A DNA stretch of 64,000 nucleotides from Comamonadaceae bacterium G21597-S1 (GCA_027214345.1 JAPWHR010000006.1:1-64000); one strand, 5' to 3'; positions 17,733 through 26,950 are shown, counted from the first letter of the stretch. The notes: generated by a model from the letters alone, not told the origin. Translations and numbers: made by a program.

Positions 17733-18665
17733 TCAGTCCGAGCCGGTAGCATCGTCGCCGGTGTGCGCGCGTAATGCGAGGGCTGCCTCGTAAAGCCGGT
17801 TGCGCGGCGCACCGGTGATCTCGACCGCCAGCCGCACCGCGCTCTTGAGCGGCATTTCTGCCATCAGCAGCCGCAGCACGCGTTCGCCGTCGTCGGCCGG
17901 CTCCGGCATCGGCTGGCCGTGCAGCACCAGCACGAATTCGCCCCGGCTGTGGTGGCTGTCGGCCGCCAGCCAGGGTGCGAACTGCGCCGCGGGCATGGTC
18001 GCGATCTGCTCGAACTGCTTGGTCAACTCGCGTCCGATCGTCAGCGGGCGTTCGCCCAGAGGCGCCAGCGCCTGGGCCAGTGCGGCAATGCGGTGTGGTG
18101 CCTCGAGCAGCACGACGGGACGGGGCTCGCGGGCCAGGGCTGCGACCCGCGTGGCGCGGTCTCCTGCCTTGGACGGCAGGAAACCGGCGAACACGAAACC
18201 ATCGTCGCCGGCGGGGGCTTCCAGTCCGGCGACGCTGAGGGCCGCGGTGACGCTGCTGGCGCCGGGAATCGGCACCACCGTCAGGCCCTGGGCCGCCAGC
18301 GCCGCGACCAGCCGCGCGCCCGGGTCGCTGATGCCGGGCGTGCCGGCATCGCTGACATAGGCCACGCGTTGTCCCTGGCGCAGGCGCTGCACCACCTGGT
18401 CGGTCGCCTCGCGCTCGTTGTGCTGGTGCAGTGCGAGCAGCTGCGCCGCCGGCCGGTCGATGCCGTAGGCACGCAACAGCGACTGGGTATGGCGGGTGTC
18501 TTCGCAGGCCACGGTGTCCACCATTTGCAGGACGTGCAGCGCCCGCAGGCCGATATCGGCCAGGTTTCCGATCGGTGTTGCGACAAGATAGAGGCTGGCC
18601 TGCGGATAGTTTTGCGAGCCTGCCGCTTCGCGTGCAGACATCAAGGCCGTGGCATAGGTGGTCAT
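17733..18665 (-). CDS. rsmI: 16S rRNA 2'-O-ribose C1402 methyltransferase RsmI
   Basis: SAM-dependent methyltransferase of the tetrapyrrole methylase fold that modifies C1402 in the ribosomal P site. Signatures: LYLVATPIGNLADIGLRAL, CEDTRHT, VSDAGTPGISDPG, GASSVTAALSVAGL, LEAPHRI and the C-terminal GAPRNRLYEAAL. It is 310 aa, slightly longer than E. coli RsmI. The chosen ATG (18665) is only 2 bp from the start of divergent yraN; a second in-frame ATG at 18641 is possible and neither has a clear ribosome site. Confidence 0.95.
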   Translation of the reverse strand: MTTYATALMSAREAAGSQNYPQASLYLVATPIGNLADIGLRALHVLQMVDTVACEDTRHTQSLLRAYGIDRPAAQLLALHQHNEREATDQVVQRLRQGQRVAYVSDAGTPGISDPGARLVAALAAQGLTVVPIPGASSVTAALSVAGLEAPAGDDGFVFAGFLPSKAGDRATRVAALAREPRPVVLLEAPHRIAALAQALAPLGERPLTIGRELTKQFEQIATMPAAQFAPWLAADSHHSRGEFVLVLHGQPMPEPADDGERVLRLLMAEMPLKSAVRLAVEITGAPRNRLYEAALALRAHTGDDATGSD

Positions 18666-18667
18666 CG

Positions 18668-19066
18668 ATGGGTATTTTCGGGGTCAAGGCGGCGCCAGCG
18701 GGCCGCAACCGCAACAACAAGCAGTCGGGCGATGCGTTCGAGGACATCGCCTTGCGCCACCTGCAGCGCGCCGGCCTGCGCCTGGAGACGCGCAATTATC
18801 GGACGCCGGGGCGCGGCGGCGGAGAAATCGACCTGGTCATGCGCGAGCCGGACGGGACCCTGGTGTTCGTCGAGGTGCGTGCCCGCAGCGGGCTGTCGCA
18901 CGGGGGTGCCGCGGCCAGCATCGGTGCCGGCAAGCAGCGGCGCATCGTGTTTGCCGCGCGGCACTACCTGTTGCGCAGCCGGTCCGCGCCGCCGTGCCGG
19001 TTCGATGTCGTGGCCATCGACGGCCAGGGCCTGACCTGGCTGCGCGCGGCCTTCGACGCGGCCTGA
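18668..19066 (+). CDS. yraN: YraN family (UPF0102) nuclease-like protein
   Basis: A 132-aa protein of the UPF0102 family with a restriction-endonuclease-like core: QSGDAFEDIALRHL, then GGGEIDLVMREPDGTLVFVEV (the Asp and Glu-x-Val of the nuclease motif), a GGAAASIGAGKQRRI helix and RFDVVAI. Its cellular role is not established. It opens the yraN-diaA-dolP block, which in E. coli also includes lpoA; lpoA is absent here. Confidence 0.92.
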   Translation: MGIFGVKAAPAGRNRNNKQSGDAFEDIALRHLQRAGLRLETRNYRTPGRGGGEIDLVMREPDGTLVFVEVRARSGLSHGGAAASIGAGKQRRIVFAARHYLLRSRSAPPCRFDVVAIDGQGLTWLRAAFDAA

Positions 19067-19120
19067 GGCCAGGCCCTTGCGCTACGCGGGAACTGCGGGG
19101 CGGCAGGTATCATCCCGGCC

Positions 19121-19720
19121 ATGTTAGAGCAGCGCATCGAACAGCATTTCATCGACAGTGCCGACCTGAAATACCAGACGGCGCAGATCCTGAGCAAGCC
19201 GATCGCGGCAGCGGTGCAGGCCTTGCTGGTATGCGTGACCAGCGGCGGCAAGGTGCTGGCCTGCGGCAACGGCGGTTGTGCCGCGCTGGCGCAACACTTC
19301 GCCGCCAGTTTTGTCGGGCGTTTCGAGCGTGAACGCCCGGAACTGGCCGCACTGGCGCTGGCCTCGGACAGCGCCGTGCTGACCGGCGCCGCCAACGAGC
19401 AGGGTTTTGCCGGCGTGTTCGGACGCCAGGTGCGTGCGCTGGGTGGCCCCGGCGACGTGTTGCTGGTGATGTCGGTGGACGGGAATTGTTCCAATCTGCA
19501 ACAGGCGATCGCGGCGGCACACGAGCGTGAAATGGTGGTCATCGGGCTGTCCGGACACGGCGGCGGCACCATGGGGCAGATCATGCGTGACACCGACATA
19601 CATGTCGACGTGCCGCATGAACGAACTGCGCGCATACTGGAGATTCTGATGCTGGTGTTGCACTGCCTGTGTGATGCCGTCGATGCCCAGTTGCTGGGCG
19701 AACAAGAGGAAACACGTTGA
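19121..19720 (+). CDS. diaA: SIS-domain protein, DiaA / phosphoheptose isomerase-like
   Basis: A 199-aa sugar-isomerase fold protein with the phosphosugar loop ACGNGGCAALAQHFAASF, where Cys replaces the more usual Ser after GNGG, and the SGHGGGTMGQ segment. GmhA makes heptose-7-phosphate; DiaA binds DnaA and promotes replication initiation. Placement between yraN and dolP matches E. coli diaA, so I prefer that name, but biochemical identity is not provable from sequence alone. Its TGA overlaps the next ATG (TGATG). Confidence 0.8.
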   Translation: MLEQRIEQHFIDSADLKYQTAQILSKPIAAAVQALLVCVTSGGKVLACGNGGCAALAQHFAASFVGRFERERPELAALALASDSAVLTGAANEQGFAGVFGRQVRALGGPGDVLLVMSVDGNCSNLQQAIAAAHEREMVVIGLSGHGGGTMGQIMRDTDIHVDVPHERTARILEILMLVLHCLCDAVDAQLLGEQEETR

Positions 19721-20349
19721 TGAACAAGAATTCTGCAATCAAGTTGTGTGCAACCGTGGTCTGTGCGGCCAGCCTGGGCGGCATGCTCAGCGCCTGCGTG
19801 CCGCTGATCGTCGGTGGTGCCGCCGTCGGTGGCGCGCTGGTGGCCACCGACCGGCGCACGTCCGGGGCCCAGCTCGAGGACGAAGGCATCGAGCTGCGTT
19901 CCATTGGTCGCATCAACGAAAACCTGGGCTCGCGCGTGCACGTGAACGTCACCAGCTACAACCGCCAGGTGCTGCTGACCGGCGAGGTGCCCAGTGCGTC
20001 CGACAAGCAACTGGTCGAGCAGATCGTGTCGCGGGTCGAGAACGTGCGCTCCGTCGCCAACGAGCTCGCGGTGCTGGGCGCATCGTCGTTGACGCAACGT
20101 TCTTCCGACGCACTGATCACCGGCAAGGTCAAGGCCGCCATGGTCGATACCAAGGACTTGTTTGCCAACGCCTTCAAGGTCGTGACCGAGCGCGGCGTCG
20201 TCTACCTGATGGGTCGGGTCACGCAGCGTGAAGCCGATCGCGCGACCGAGATTGCACGCAGCACCGGCGGCGTGCAGAAGGTGGTGCGGCTGCTCGAGAT
20301 CATCTCCGAGGAAGAATTGCAGCGTACGCTACCGGCCCCCAAGTCCTGA
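19720..20349 (+). CDS. dolP: Outer-membrane lipoprotein with two BON domains (DolP/YraP-like)
   Basis: A 209-aa lipoprotein. The signal peptide ends in lipobox LSAC with Cys26 as the lipidated residue. Two BON domains follow at ~50-118 and ~125-195, including the paired patterns VLLTGEVPSASDKQLVEQI and YLMGRVTQREADRATEIA. DolP in E. coli supports outer-membrane integrity and BAM function. The ATG at 19720 overlaps the upstream stop by one base; AGAGGA lies upstream. A hairpin follows at 20356. Confidence 0.92.
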   Translation: MNKNSAIKLCATVVCAASLGGMLSACVPLIVGGAAVGGALVATDRRTSGAQLEDEGIELRSIGRINENLGSRVHVNVTSYNRQVLLTGEVPSASDKQLVEQIVSRVENVRSVANELAVLGASSLTQRSSDALITGKVKAAMVDTKDLFANAFKVVTERGVVYLMGRVTQREADRATEIARSTGGVQKVVRLLEIISEEELQRTLPAPKS

Positions 20350-20355
20350 TCGCGG

Positions 20356-20371
20356 AAGCCCGACGGGCTTT
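20356..20371 (+). terminator. Short hairpin after dolP
   Basis: AAGCCCG, a 1-base centre, CGGGCTT, then TC: a perfect 7-bp inverted repeat starting 6 bases after the dolP stop, with a very short T-tract. Probable intrinsic terminator of the yraN-diaA-dolP unit. Confidence 0.5.
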
Positions 20372-20479
20372 CATCGCCGTCGTCTGCGGCGCGCCACCCT
20401 CACGGGATGAAAGTTCCGGTGGCCGCGGAGCAGGCCAGCCCAGGCCCCCACGGAACTGGCCTTGCCAGGCCGTAGGGGG

Positions 20480-20542
20480 CGCCCCCCAGTGGGGGGTTCG
20501 GCCGGTTTACACGCAGTGAAACCGGACAGACGGGGGGCGTCC
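20480..20542. repeat. 63-bp nested-hairpin repeat, copy 1
   Basis: Outer arms CGCCCCCC and GGGGGGCG enclose an inner stem CCGGTTT/AAACCGG with loop ACACGCAGTG. Copy 2 begins 108 bp downstream and differs at only a few bases, including a paired change in the inner stem. Looks like a REP-type intergenic element. Confidence 0.7.
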
Positions 20543-20561
20543 AACCACCAGAGGCCGCCGC

Positions 20562-20586
20562 GCCCGGCCGCTCCGAAGCGGCCGGC
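20562..20586. repeat. GC-rich inverted repeat between the two hairpin repeats
   Basis: Arms CGGCCGCT and AGCGGCCG around a short centre, lying between the two 63-bp copies. It could end transcripts from either side or be part of a composite repeat unit. Confidence 0.45.
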
Positions 20587-20587
20587 C

Positions 20588-20650
20588 CGCCCCCCAGTGG
20601 GGGGTTCGGCCGGTCGACACGCAGTGCGACCGGCCAGACGGGGGGCGTCC
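20588..20650. repeat. 63-bp nested-hairpin repeat, copy 2
   Basis: Same layout as copy 1, but the inner stem reads CCGGTCG/CGACCGG, so both arms changed together and pairing is kept. It ends immediately before the stop codon of the dehydrogenase gene at 20651. Confidence 0.7.
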
Positions 20651-21592
20651 CTACTTAATCCGCTTGATCAGGCTGGACGTATCCCAGCGCGAGCCGCCGA
20701 GCTGCTGCACGTCGGCATAGAACTGGTCGACCAATGCGGTGACCGGCAGGCGCGCGCCGTTGCGCCGCGCTTCGTCGAGCACCAGGCCCAGGTCCTTGCG
20801 CATCCAGTCGACGGCGAATCCGAAGTCGAACTGGTCGGCCACCATGGTCTTGCCGCGGTTGTCCATCTGCCAGCTCTGGGCCGCGCCCTTGCCGATCACC
20901 TCCAGAACCTGCTCCATGTCGAGTCCGGCCCGTTGACCGAAAGCGATGCCTTCGGACAGTCCCTGGACCAGGCCGGCGATGCAGATCTGGTTGACCATCT
21001 TGGCCAGTTGGCCGGCGCCGCTCTCGCCGAGCAGGGTGATGGCGCGGGAAAAAGCCTGGGCCACCGGGGCAATGGAATCGAACGCGGCCTTGTCGCCGCC
21101 GCACATGACGGTCAGCACGCCGTTCTGCGCGCCGGCCTGGCCTCCCGATACCGGCGCGTCGATGAAGGCCACGCCCTGCTGCGCGGCAGCCGCGGACAAC
21201 TCGCGCGCGACGCTGGCCGATGCGGTGGTGTGGTCGACGAAGATGGCGCCCTTGCGCATGCCCGACAAGGCGCCGCCGGACGCGCGGGTGCCGTCGCCCT
21301 GGTCGGCGCCGAGCACGACGGCGCGCAGGTCGTCGTCATTGCCGACGCAGCAGAACACGATGTCGCAATCGCGCGCCGCCTCCTGGGGCGTGGGCGCGCT
21401 GCCAGCGCCGGCCGCATCGCCGAATTCGTCGCACCAGGCCTTGGCCTTGGCCGGGTTGCGGTTGTACACGGTCACCCGATGGCCGGCGCGCGCGAGATGG
21501 CCGGCCATCGGATAACCCATCACGCCCAGTCCCAGGAAGGCGACTTTGCGGCGGGTGGTTTCGGAGTAGGTCTTGGCGTTGATGTTGGACAT
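20651..21592 (-). CDS. NAD(P)-dependent beta-hydroxyacid dehydrogenase
   Basis: A 313-aa member of the 3-hydroxyisobutyrate dehydrogenase family. Rossmann motif GLGVMGYPMAGHL at ~20-32, substrate loop DAPVSGGQAGAQNGVLTVM, and the catalytic lysine in GAGQLAKMVNQICIAG. Possible reactions are oxidation of 3-hydroxyisobutyrate or reduction of tartronate semialdehyde; the motifs do not separate these. The start is the ATG at 21592; the open frame runs on upstream into pilU but lacks homology. It follows pilU by 38 bp, so it may be read through from that cluster, though its function is unrelated. Confidence 0.9.
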   Translation of the reverse strand: MSNINAKTYSETTRRKVAFLGLGVMGYPMAGHLARAGHRVTVYNRNPAKAKAWCDEFGDAAGAGSAPTPQEAARDCDIVFCCVGNDDDLRAVVLGADQGDGTRASGGALSGMRKGAIFVDHTTASASVARELSAAAAQQGVAFIDAPVSGGQAGAQNGVLTVMCGGDKAAFDSIAPVAQAFSRAITLLGESGAGQLAKMVNQICIAGLVQGLSEGIAFGQRAGLDMEQVLEVIGKGAAQSWQMDNRGKTMVADQFDFGFAVDWMRKDLGLVLDEARRNGARLPVTALVDQFYADVQQLGGSRWDTSSLIKRIK

Positions 21593-21630
21593 GGATGAAT
21601 CGATGTGAGTCGGGTTGGCGTCGCGCAGCC

Positions 21631-22767
21631 CTAGACGATGGCGAAGTTCTCGGTGCCGGCGCTCAGGTCCTGCGTCTTGCCGCGCTGGCTGTTGAGCTTG
21701 ATCTGCAGGCGCAGGTCGTTGAGCGAATCGGCGTTGCGCAGGGCGTCCTCGTACGAGATCTCGTTGTTCTCGTAGGCGTCGAACAAGGCCTGGTCGAAGG
21801 TCTGCATGCCCAGGTTGCGGCTTTTCTTCATGATCTCCTTGATCTCGGACACGTCGCCCTTGAAGATCAGGTCGGAGATCAGCGGCGTGTTGAGCATGAC
21901 CTCGACCGCCGCGATGCGGCCCTTGCCGTCCTGCTTGGGAATCAGCCGTTGCGATACCAGGGCCTTGAGGTTGAGCGAGAGGTCCATCAGCAGCTGCGAA
22001 CGGCGCTCCTCCGGGAAGACGTTGATGATCCGGTCCAGCGCCTGGTTGGCGCTGTTCGCATGCAGCGTGGCCAGGCACAGGTGGCCGGTCTCGGCGAACG
22101 CGACCGCGTGTTCCATGGTCTCGCGGTCGCGGATCTCGCCCATCAGGATGACGTCGGGCGCCTGGCGCAAGGTGTTCTTGAGCGCGACCTCCCAGCTGTC
22201 CGTATCCAGGCCCACCTCGCGCTGGGTCACGACGCAGTTCTTGTGCATGTGCACGAACTCGACCGGATCCTCGATCGTGATGATGTGGCCCTGGGTCTGC
22301 TCGTTGCGCCAGTCGACCATGGCCGCGAGCGTCGTCGACTTGCCCGAGCCGGTGGCCCCGACCAGGATGCACAGGCCGCGCTTGGCCGTGACGATCTCCT
22401 TGAGCACCTGCGGCACGCCCAGGCCGTCGATGGTGGGCAGCGCGGCCGGAATGGTCCGCATCACCATGCCGACCTTGCCCTGCTGGATGAAGGCATTCAC
22501 CCGGAATCGTCCGACGCCGGGCGGGGAGATCGCGAAGTTGCACTCCTTGGTGCGTTCGAACTCGGCGACCTGCTTGTCGTTCATCACCGAGCGTGCCAAC
22601 GCACGGGTGTGATCGCCGTTGAGCGGCTGGGGCGACACCTTGGTGACCTTGCCGTCGACCTTGATGGCGGGTGGAAAGTCGCCGGTGATGAATAGGTCAC
22701 TGCCGTTGCGGCTGATCATCAGCCGCAGCAGGTCCGTGATGAATTTGGTGGCCTGGTCGCGTTCCAT
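21631..22767 (-). CDS. pilU: Type IV pilus retraction ATPase PilU
   Basis: Hexameric secretion-type ATPase of 378 aa that assists PilT in pilus retraction at the inner membrane. Walker A GATGSGKSTT, Asp box ITIEDPVEFVH, Walker B APDVILMGEIRD, His box TGHLCLATLHANSA. The C-terminal extension after the motor domain and EFERTKECNFAIS near the N-terminus are PilU-like rather than PilT-like. Last pilus gene of the pilT-cNMP-pilU cluster. Confidence 0.95.
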   Translation of the reverse strand: MERDQATKFITDLLRLMISRNGSDLFITGDFPPAIKVDGKVTKVSPQPLNGDHTRALARSVMNDKQVAEFERTKECNFAISPPGVGRFRVNAFIQQGKVGMVMRTIPAALPTIDGLGVPQVLKEIVTAKRGLCILVGATGSGKSTTLAAMVDWRNEQTQGHIITIEDPVEFVHMHKNCVVTQREVGLDTDSWEVALKNTLRQAPDVILMGEIRDRETMEHAVAFAETGHLCLATLHANSANQALDRIINVFPEERRSQLLMDLSLNLKALVSQRLIPKQDGKGRIAAVEVMLNTPLISDLIFKGDVSEIKEIMKKSRNLGMQTFDQALFDAYENNEISYEDALRNADSLNDLRLQIKLNSQRGKTQDLSAGTENFAIV

Positions 22768-22788
22768 GTCGTGCTTTCTCCCTGGATG

Positions 22789-23415
22789 TCATTTTTTTTC
22801 GCTGAGCCGCGCACTGACGACGCGCAGCCGCAGCGACAACTTGCGTGCCAGCAAGGCGATCAGGCTGGCGGCCAGGTGCGGACTGGCGGCCATCATGTCG
22901 TCCATGCCTTCGGCCGTCAGCACGCCGATCTCGCATTCGCTCATCGTCGTGCAGGCCGAGAAGCGGATTCCGCTGTCGAGCAGCGACATCTCGCCCAGGA
23001 TCTCGCCGGGCCGCGTCTCGGCCAGCCGCAGGCGTTCGCCCCAGGGCTGGACGCGGTCCACCGCCACCGCTCCCGACAGCAGCACGACCATGAAGTTGCC
23101 GTATTCGTCCTGCCGGATGATGTCGCGGTCGGCCGGGACGGTGGCGAAGTCGAAGTGGCGCTCGAGTTCCTGGATCGCCTTGAGGTCCAGGTGACGCATG
23201 TAGCGATCCTTGGACCACAGGTTCTGCAGCAGCTTCGTGCCACGGGCGGATTCCAGCCGCTTGGCGTCGACTTCGGCCGCGCGCGCCTCCCACGGCACGA
23301 GCAGCGACGCGTCGACACCCAGGCCGGCGAATGCGGTGCTGAACAACACGGAGTCCTGCCTGTCTTCCATCCTGTCGGTTGGCTCCCTGGTCTTGAGAAT
23401 GTCGAATATGCCCAT
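22789..23415 (-). CDS. Cyclic-nucleotide-binding domain protein of the pilTU cluster
   Basis: A 208-aa protein with one Crp-type nucleotide-binding beta-barrel at ~85-190: IIRQDEYGNFMVVLLSGAVAV, then the phosphate-binding-like GEILGEMSLLDSGIRFSA. There is no C-terminal helix-turn-helix, so it is not a transcription factor. It lies between pilT (29 bp upstream) and pilU (21 bp downstream), suggesting it links a cyclic nucleotide to pilus motor control. Residues that would decide cAMP versus c-di-GMP binding cannot be judged by eye. Confidence 0.85.
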   Translation of the reverse strand: MGIFDILKTREPTDRMEDRQDSVLFSTAFAGLGVDASLLVPWEARAAEVDAKRLESARGTKLLQNLWSKDRYMRHLDLKAIQELERHFDFATVPADRDIIRQDEYGNFMVVLLSGAVAVDRVQPWGERLRLAETRPGEILGEMSLLDSGIRFSACTTMSECEIGVLTAEGMDDMMAASPHLAASLIALLARKLSLRLRVVSARLSEKK

Positions 23416-23444
23416 GGTGGCGCGTTCCAGGCCGTGCTGCCGGG

Positions 23445-24488
<1,044 letters not shown>

Positions 24489-24525
24489 GCTTTCCTCTCG
24501 TTGTTTGTTACGCTAGCAGTCAATT

Positions 24526-25221
24526 ATGACCACGATTGAGACCAATCTCCAAGCGGTGCGACAACGCATCGAGGCCGCCTGCGCCGCGGCCGGGCGCGAT
24601 GCGGCGCAGGTGCAATTGCTGGCCGTGTCCAAGACCTTTCCCGCTGCGGCCGTGTCCGATGCGATTGCCGCCGGCCAGTTGCAGTTCGGCGAGAACTACA
24701 TCCAGGAGGCCGTGGCCAAGATCGCGTCCCTGCCGCGCGCGGGCATCGTGTGGCACTGCATCGGCCCGGTCCAGAGCAACAAGACGCGGCTGGTGGCCGA
24801 ACATTTCGACTGGCTGCAGTCGCTCGATCGACTCAAGATCGCGCAGCGCCTGAACGAGCAGCGGCCGCAGGCGATGGCGCCGCTGCAGGTGTGCATCCAG
24901 GTCAACACCGACGGCGGACCCAACAAGGCCGGCGTATCGCCCGACGAACTTCCCGACCTTGCGCAGGCGGTCGCGCAGTTGCCGCGGCTGCGCCTGCGCG
25001 GCCTGATGACGATTCCCGAGCCGGCGCCCGATTTCGAGACCGCGCGCGCGGTGCACGCGCGCGCCCGACAGTTGTTCGACCGGCTCAACGCCGACGGCAT
25101 GGGGCTGGACACCTTGTCCATGGGCATGAGTGGCGACCTCGAGGCGGCGATTCATGCCGGCAGCACTATGGTGCGTGTCGGCACGGCGGTGTTCGGCGCG
25201 CGCGAGCGGCCGGCGCACTGA
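24526..25221 (+). CDS. yggS: YggS family PLP-binding homeostasis protein
   Basis: A 231-aa single-domain alanine-racemase-like barrel (COG0325) that buffers pyridoxal phosphate in the cytoplasm. The PLP lysine is in LLAVSKTFPA (~37); other blocks are FGENYIQEAVAKI, WHCIGPVQSNK, LRGLMTIPEP and LSMGMSGDLEAAIHAGSTMVRVGTAVFG. Divergent from pilT, as is common in proteobacteria. Confidence 0.96.
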   Translation: MTTIETNLQAVRQRIEAACAAAGRDAAQVQLLAVSKTFPAAAVSDAIAAGQLQFGENYIQEAVAKIASLPRAGIVWHCIGPVQSNKTRLVAEHFDWLQSLDRLKIAQRLNEQRPQAMAPLQVCIQVNTDGGPNKAGVSPDELPDLAQAVAQLPRLRLRGLMTIPEPAPDFETARAVHARARQLFDRLNADGMGLDTLSMGMSGDLEAAIHAGSTMVRVGTAVFGARERPAH

Positions 25222-25237
25222 GGCATGCGCGTGGTGC

Positions 25238-25807
25238 CTACTTGCGACCCGCGGCCAGGGGTTTGATCGAGCCGCAATCGGCCGACAGCCACCGCCCCTG
25301 GCTCTGCATCGTGAACGGCTCCGTGCGCCCGCCGGTGCTGGTCTTGACGTTCATGCGCGATCGGTAGGCCTGCGGGCTGTCGAACGTGACCTCGCCCTCG
25401 CCACTCGAAGGCGGCCGGGTGCAGGAGAACGAGAACTTCATCGTGTTGCCGACCCGCGGCGCGTGTTGCGAGCGGCAGTCGCCTTCCTGCGTGACGATCT
25501 CGTTGCGCGCGAGCATCTCCGCCGTCATGCAGACCTTGGCCACCATGCTGCCCGGGCCGCCTGCGCCCAGCGTCACCCCTTGCTTGGCCATCATGTCCTG
25601 CATCATCTTGCGTTGCTCGGGGGGCAGGGCGGCCATCTGTTTCTGCGCCTCGGCCATCGCCCTTTCCATCTGGCCGGAGCCGCTTTGCATCGTGCTGGTG
25701 AGCTCCCACAGGCCCGGCTGCAGGTTCTGCGCCTGCGCCTGCAGCGCGGCACACAGGGTCAGCAGGCCGGCACACCGGCAGGCCGCGCCGGTCGTCCATC
25801 GCATCAT
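25238..25807 (-). CDS. DUF3617-like secreted protein
   Basis: A 189-aa protein with an N-terminal signal peptide (hydrophobic core GLLTLCAALQAQAQ, likely cut near residue 26). The mature part begins NLQPGLWELTSTMQSGSGQM and contains MMQDMMAKQG and CMT..., the usual layout of DUF3617 periplasmic proteins of unknown function. Four later cysteines could form disulfides. The ATG at 25807 has GGAGGAG upstream; a second ATG follows directly. Confidence 0.8.
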   Translation of the reverse strand: MMRWTTGAACRCAGLLTLCAALQAQAQNLQPGLWELTSTMQSGSGQMERAMAEAQKQMAALPPEQRKMMQDMMAKQGVTLGAGGPGSMVAKVCMTAEMLARNEIVTQEGDCRSQHAPRVGNTMKFSFSCTRPPSSGEGEVTFDSPQAYRSRMNVKTSTGGRTEPFTMQSQGRWLSADCGSIKPLAAGRK

Positions 25808-25923
25808 GTTGTCTTCTCCTCCTCGAAATGACCGCATTCTGGCAAGCCGCGAGCGCCCGCGCCAGGACATTTGTCGCACTGTGCGCGGCGGCATGGGCCC
25901 GTGGGGACGGACCGCGGCGCATG

Positions 25924-26403
25924 TCACGGCAATCGCAGCCGGGTGCTGTTGACGACTTCCTCCATCACCGCATAGGTCCGGGTCTCGCGCACACCGGGCA
26001 ATTGCCACAACACGGTGCCGGCAAACTGTCGGTAGGCGTCCATGTCGGCCATGCGGGTCTTGAGCAGGTAGTCGAAGCCGCCGGCAACCATGTGGCATTC
26101 CATGATCTCGGTGCGCACCTGCACCGCAGCCTTGAAGGCATCGAACACATTGGGTGTGGTGCGGTCGAGCAGCACCTCGACGAACACCAGCATGCCGCGC
26201 CCGAGCTTGTGCGGGTTGAGCCGTGCCTCGTAACCCAGGATGTAGCCGTCGCGGGTCAGTCGTTGCACCCGTGCCAGCACGGCAGTCGGCGACAGCGAGA
26301 CGTTCTCGGCCAGCTTGAGATTGGAGATGCGCCCGTCCAGCTGCAACTGCTGCAGGATCTTGAGATCGATGCGGTCGAGGTCGGATACGTCGGGGCTCGT
26401 CAT
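25924..26403 (-). CDS. Lrp/AsnC family regulator (second of a coupled pair)
   Basis: A 159-aa Lrp-type regulator: helix-turn-helix at ~12-60 (DLKILQQLQLDGRISNLKLAENVSLSPTAVLARVQRL) and a C-terminal RAM ligand domain (ECHMVAGGFDYLLKTRMADMDAYRQF). Its ATG overlaps the TGA of the upstream AsnC-type gene (ATGA), so the two are translationally coupled. Divergent from an ornithine cyclodeaminase-arginase operon, which is the likely target; Lrp-type regulators often sense the amino acid degraded. Confidence 0.93.
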   Translation of the reverse strand: MTSPDVSDLDRIDLKILQQLQLDGRISNLKLAENVSLSPTAVLARVQRLTRDGYILGYEARLNPHKLGRGMLVFVEVLLDRTTPNVFDAFKAAVQVRTEIMECHMVAGGFDYLLKTRMADMDAYRQFAGTVLWQLPGVRETRTYAVMEEVVNSTRLRLP

Positions 26404-26834
26404 GACAGGCGATAGGTTTCCAGGTGGATGCTGGTCTCGGAACTGCTGATGCCGCGGATCAGGCGTACCCGCTCCATGACCCGGGACAGTTCGGCCAGAT
26501 TGGCGGCCCGCAGTTCGGCCAGCAGATCCCAGCGGCCGTTGGTGTCGTGCAAGTTGGCGACGCCGGGCTCACCGAGCAGGCTGGCGATCACGGTGCGGGT
26601 CTCGTTGCCTTCGACGGCAATGCCCATCCAGGCCCGGATCTCGTTGGGCTGCGCATCGGGCCGCAGCCGAACCGTGTAGCCGACGATGATGCCGTCGTCC
26701 TCCAGCTTGGTGATGCGGTTGCTGACGGTGCCGCGCGAGACACCCAGCTTGCGCGCGAGCACCGCGACGCTGGTGCGGGCATTGGTGCGCAGCAGGGACA
26801 ACAAGGCGCGGTCGGTGGCGTCCATGTTGCGCAT
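26400..26834 (-). CDS. Lrp/AsnC family regulator (first of a coupled pair)
   Basis: A 144-aa AsnC-type regulator: DRALLSLLRTNARTSVAVLARKLGVSRGTVSNRITKLE forms the helix-turn-helix, and NLHDTNGRWDLLAELRAANLAELSRV begins the RAM domain. An in-frame ATG three codons in (26825) is an alternative start. It lies 116 bp from the divergent ocd gene and shares its regulatory region. Clearly paralogous to, but diverged from, the regulator that overlaps it. Confidence 0.93.
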   Translation of the reverse strand: MRNMDATDRALLSLLRTNARTSVAVLARKLGVSRGTVSNRITKLEDDGIIVGYTVRLRPDAQPNEIRAWMGIAVEGNETRTVIASLLGEPGVANLHDTNGRWDLLAELRAANLAELSRVMERVRLIRGISSSETSIHLETYRLS

Positions 26835-26854
26835 TGTGTCACCCAGCGGTACCG

Positions 26855-26865
26855 ATATGCCATAT
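26855..26865. promoter_or_regulatory. AT-rich palindrome in the asnC/ocd divergent region
   Basis: ATATG, a 1-base centre and CATAT form an 11-bp palindrome 21 bp upstream of the first AsnC-type gene. Lrp-family sites are degenerate AT-rich palindromes, so this is a candidate, nothing more. Confidence 0.3.
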
Positions 26866-26950
26866 TTCTGGCGAAAAGCGTGCAGGGTTGGCGATTTACA
26901 TTGCCGCAGCAGGGCGAGACACTGGTCGTGACCTTTCGGAGACTATCGCC

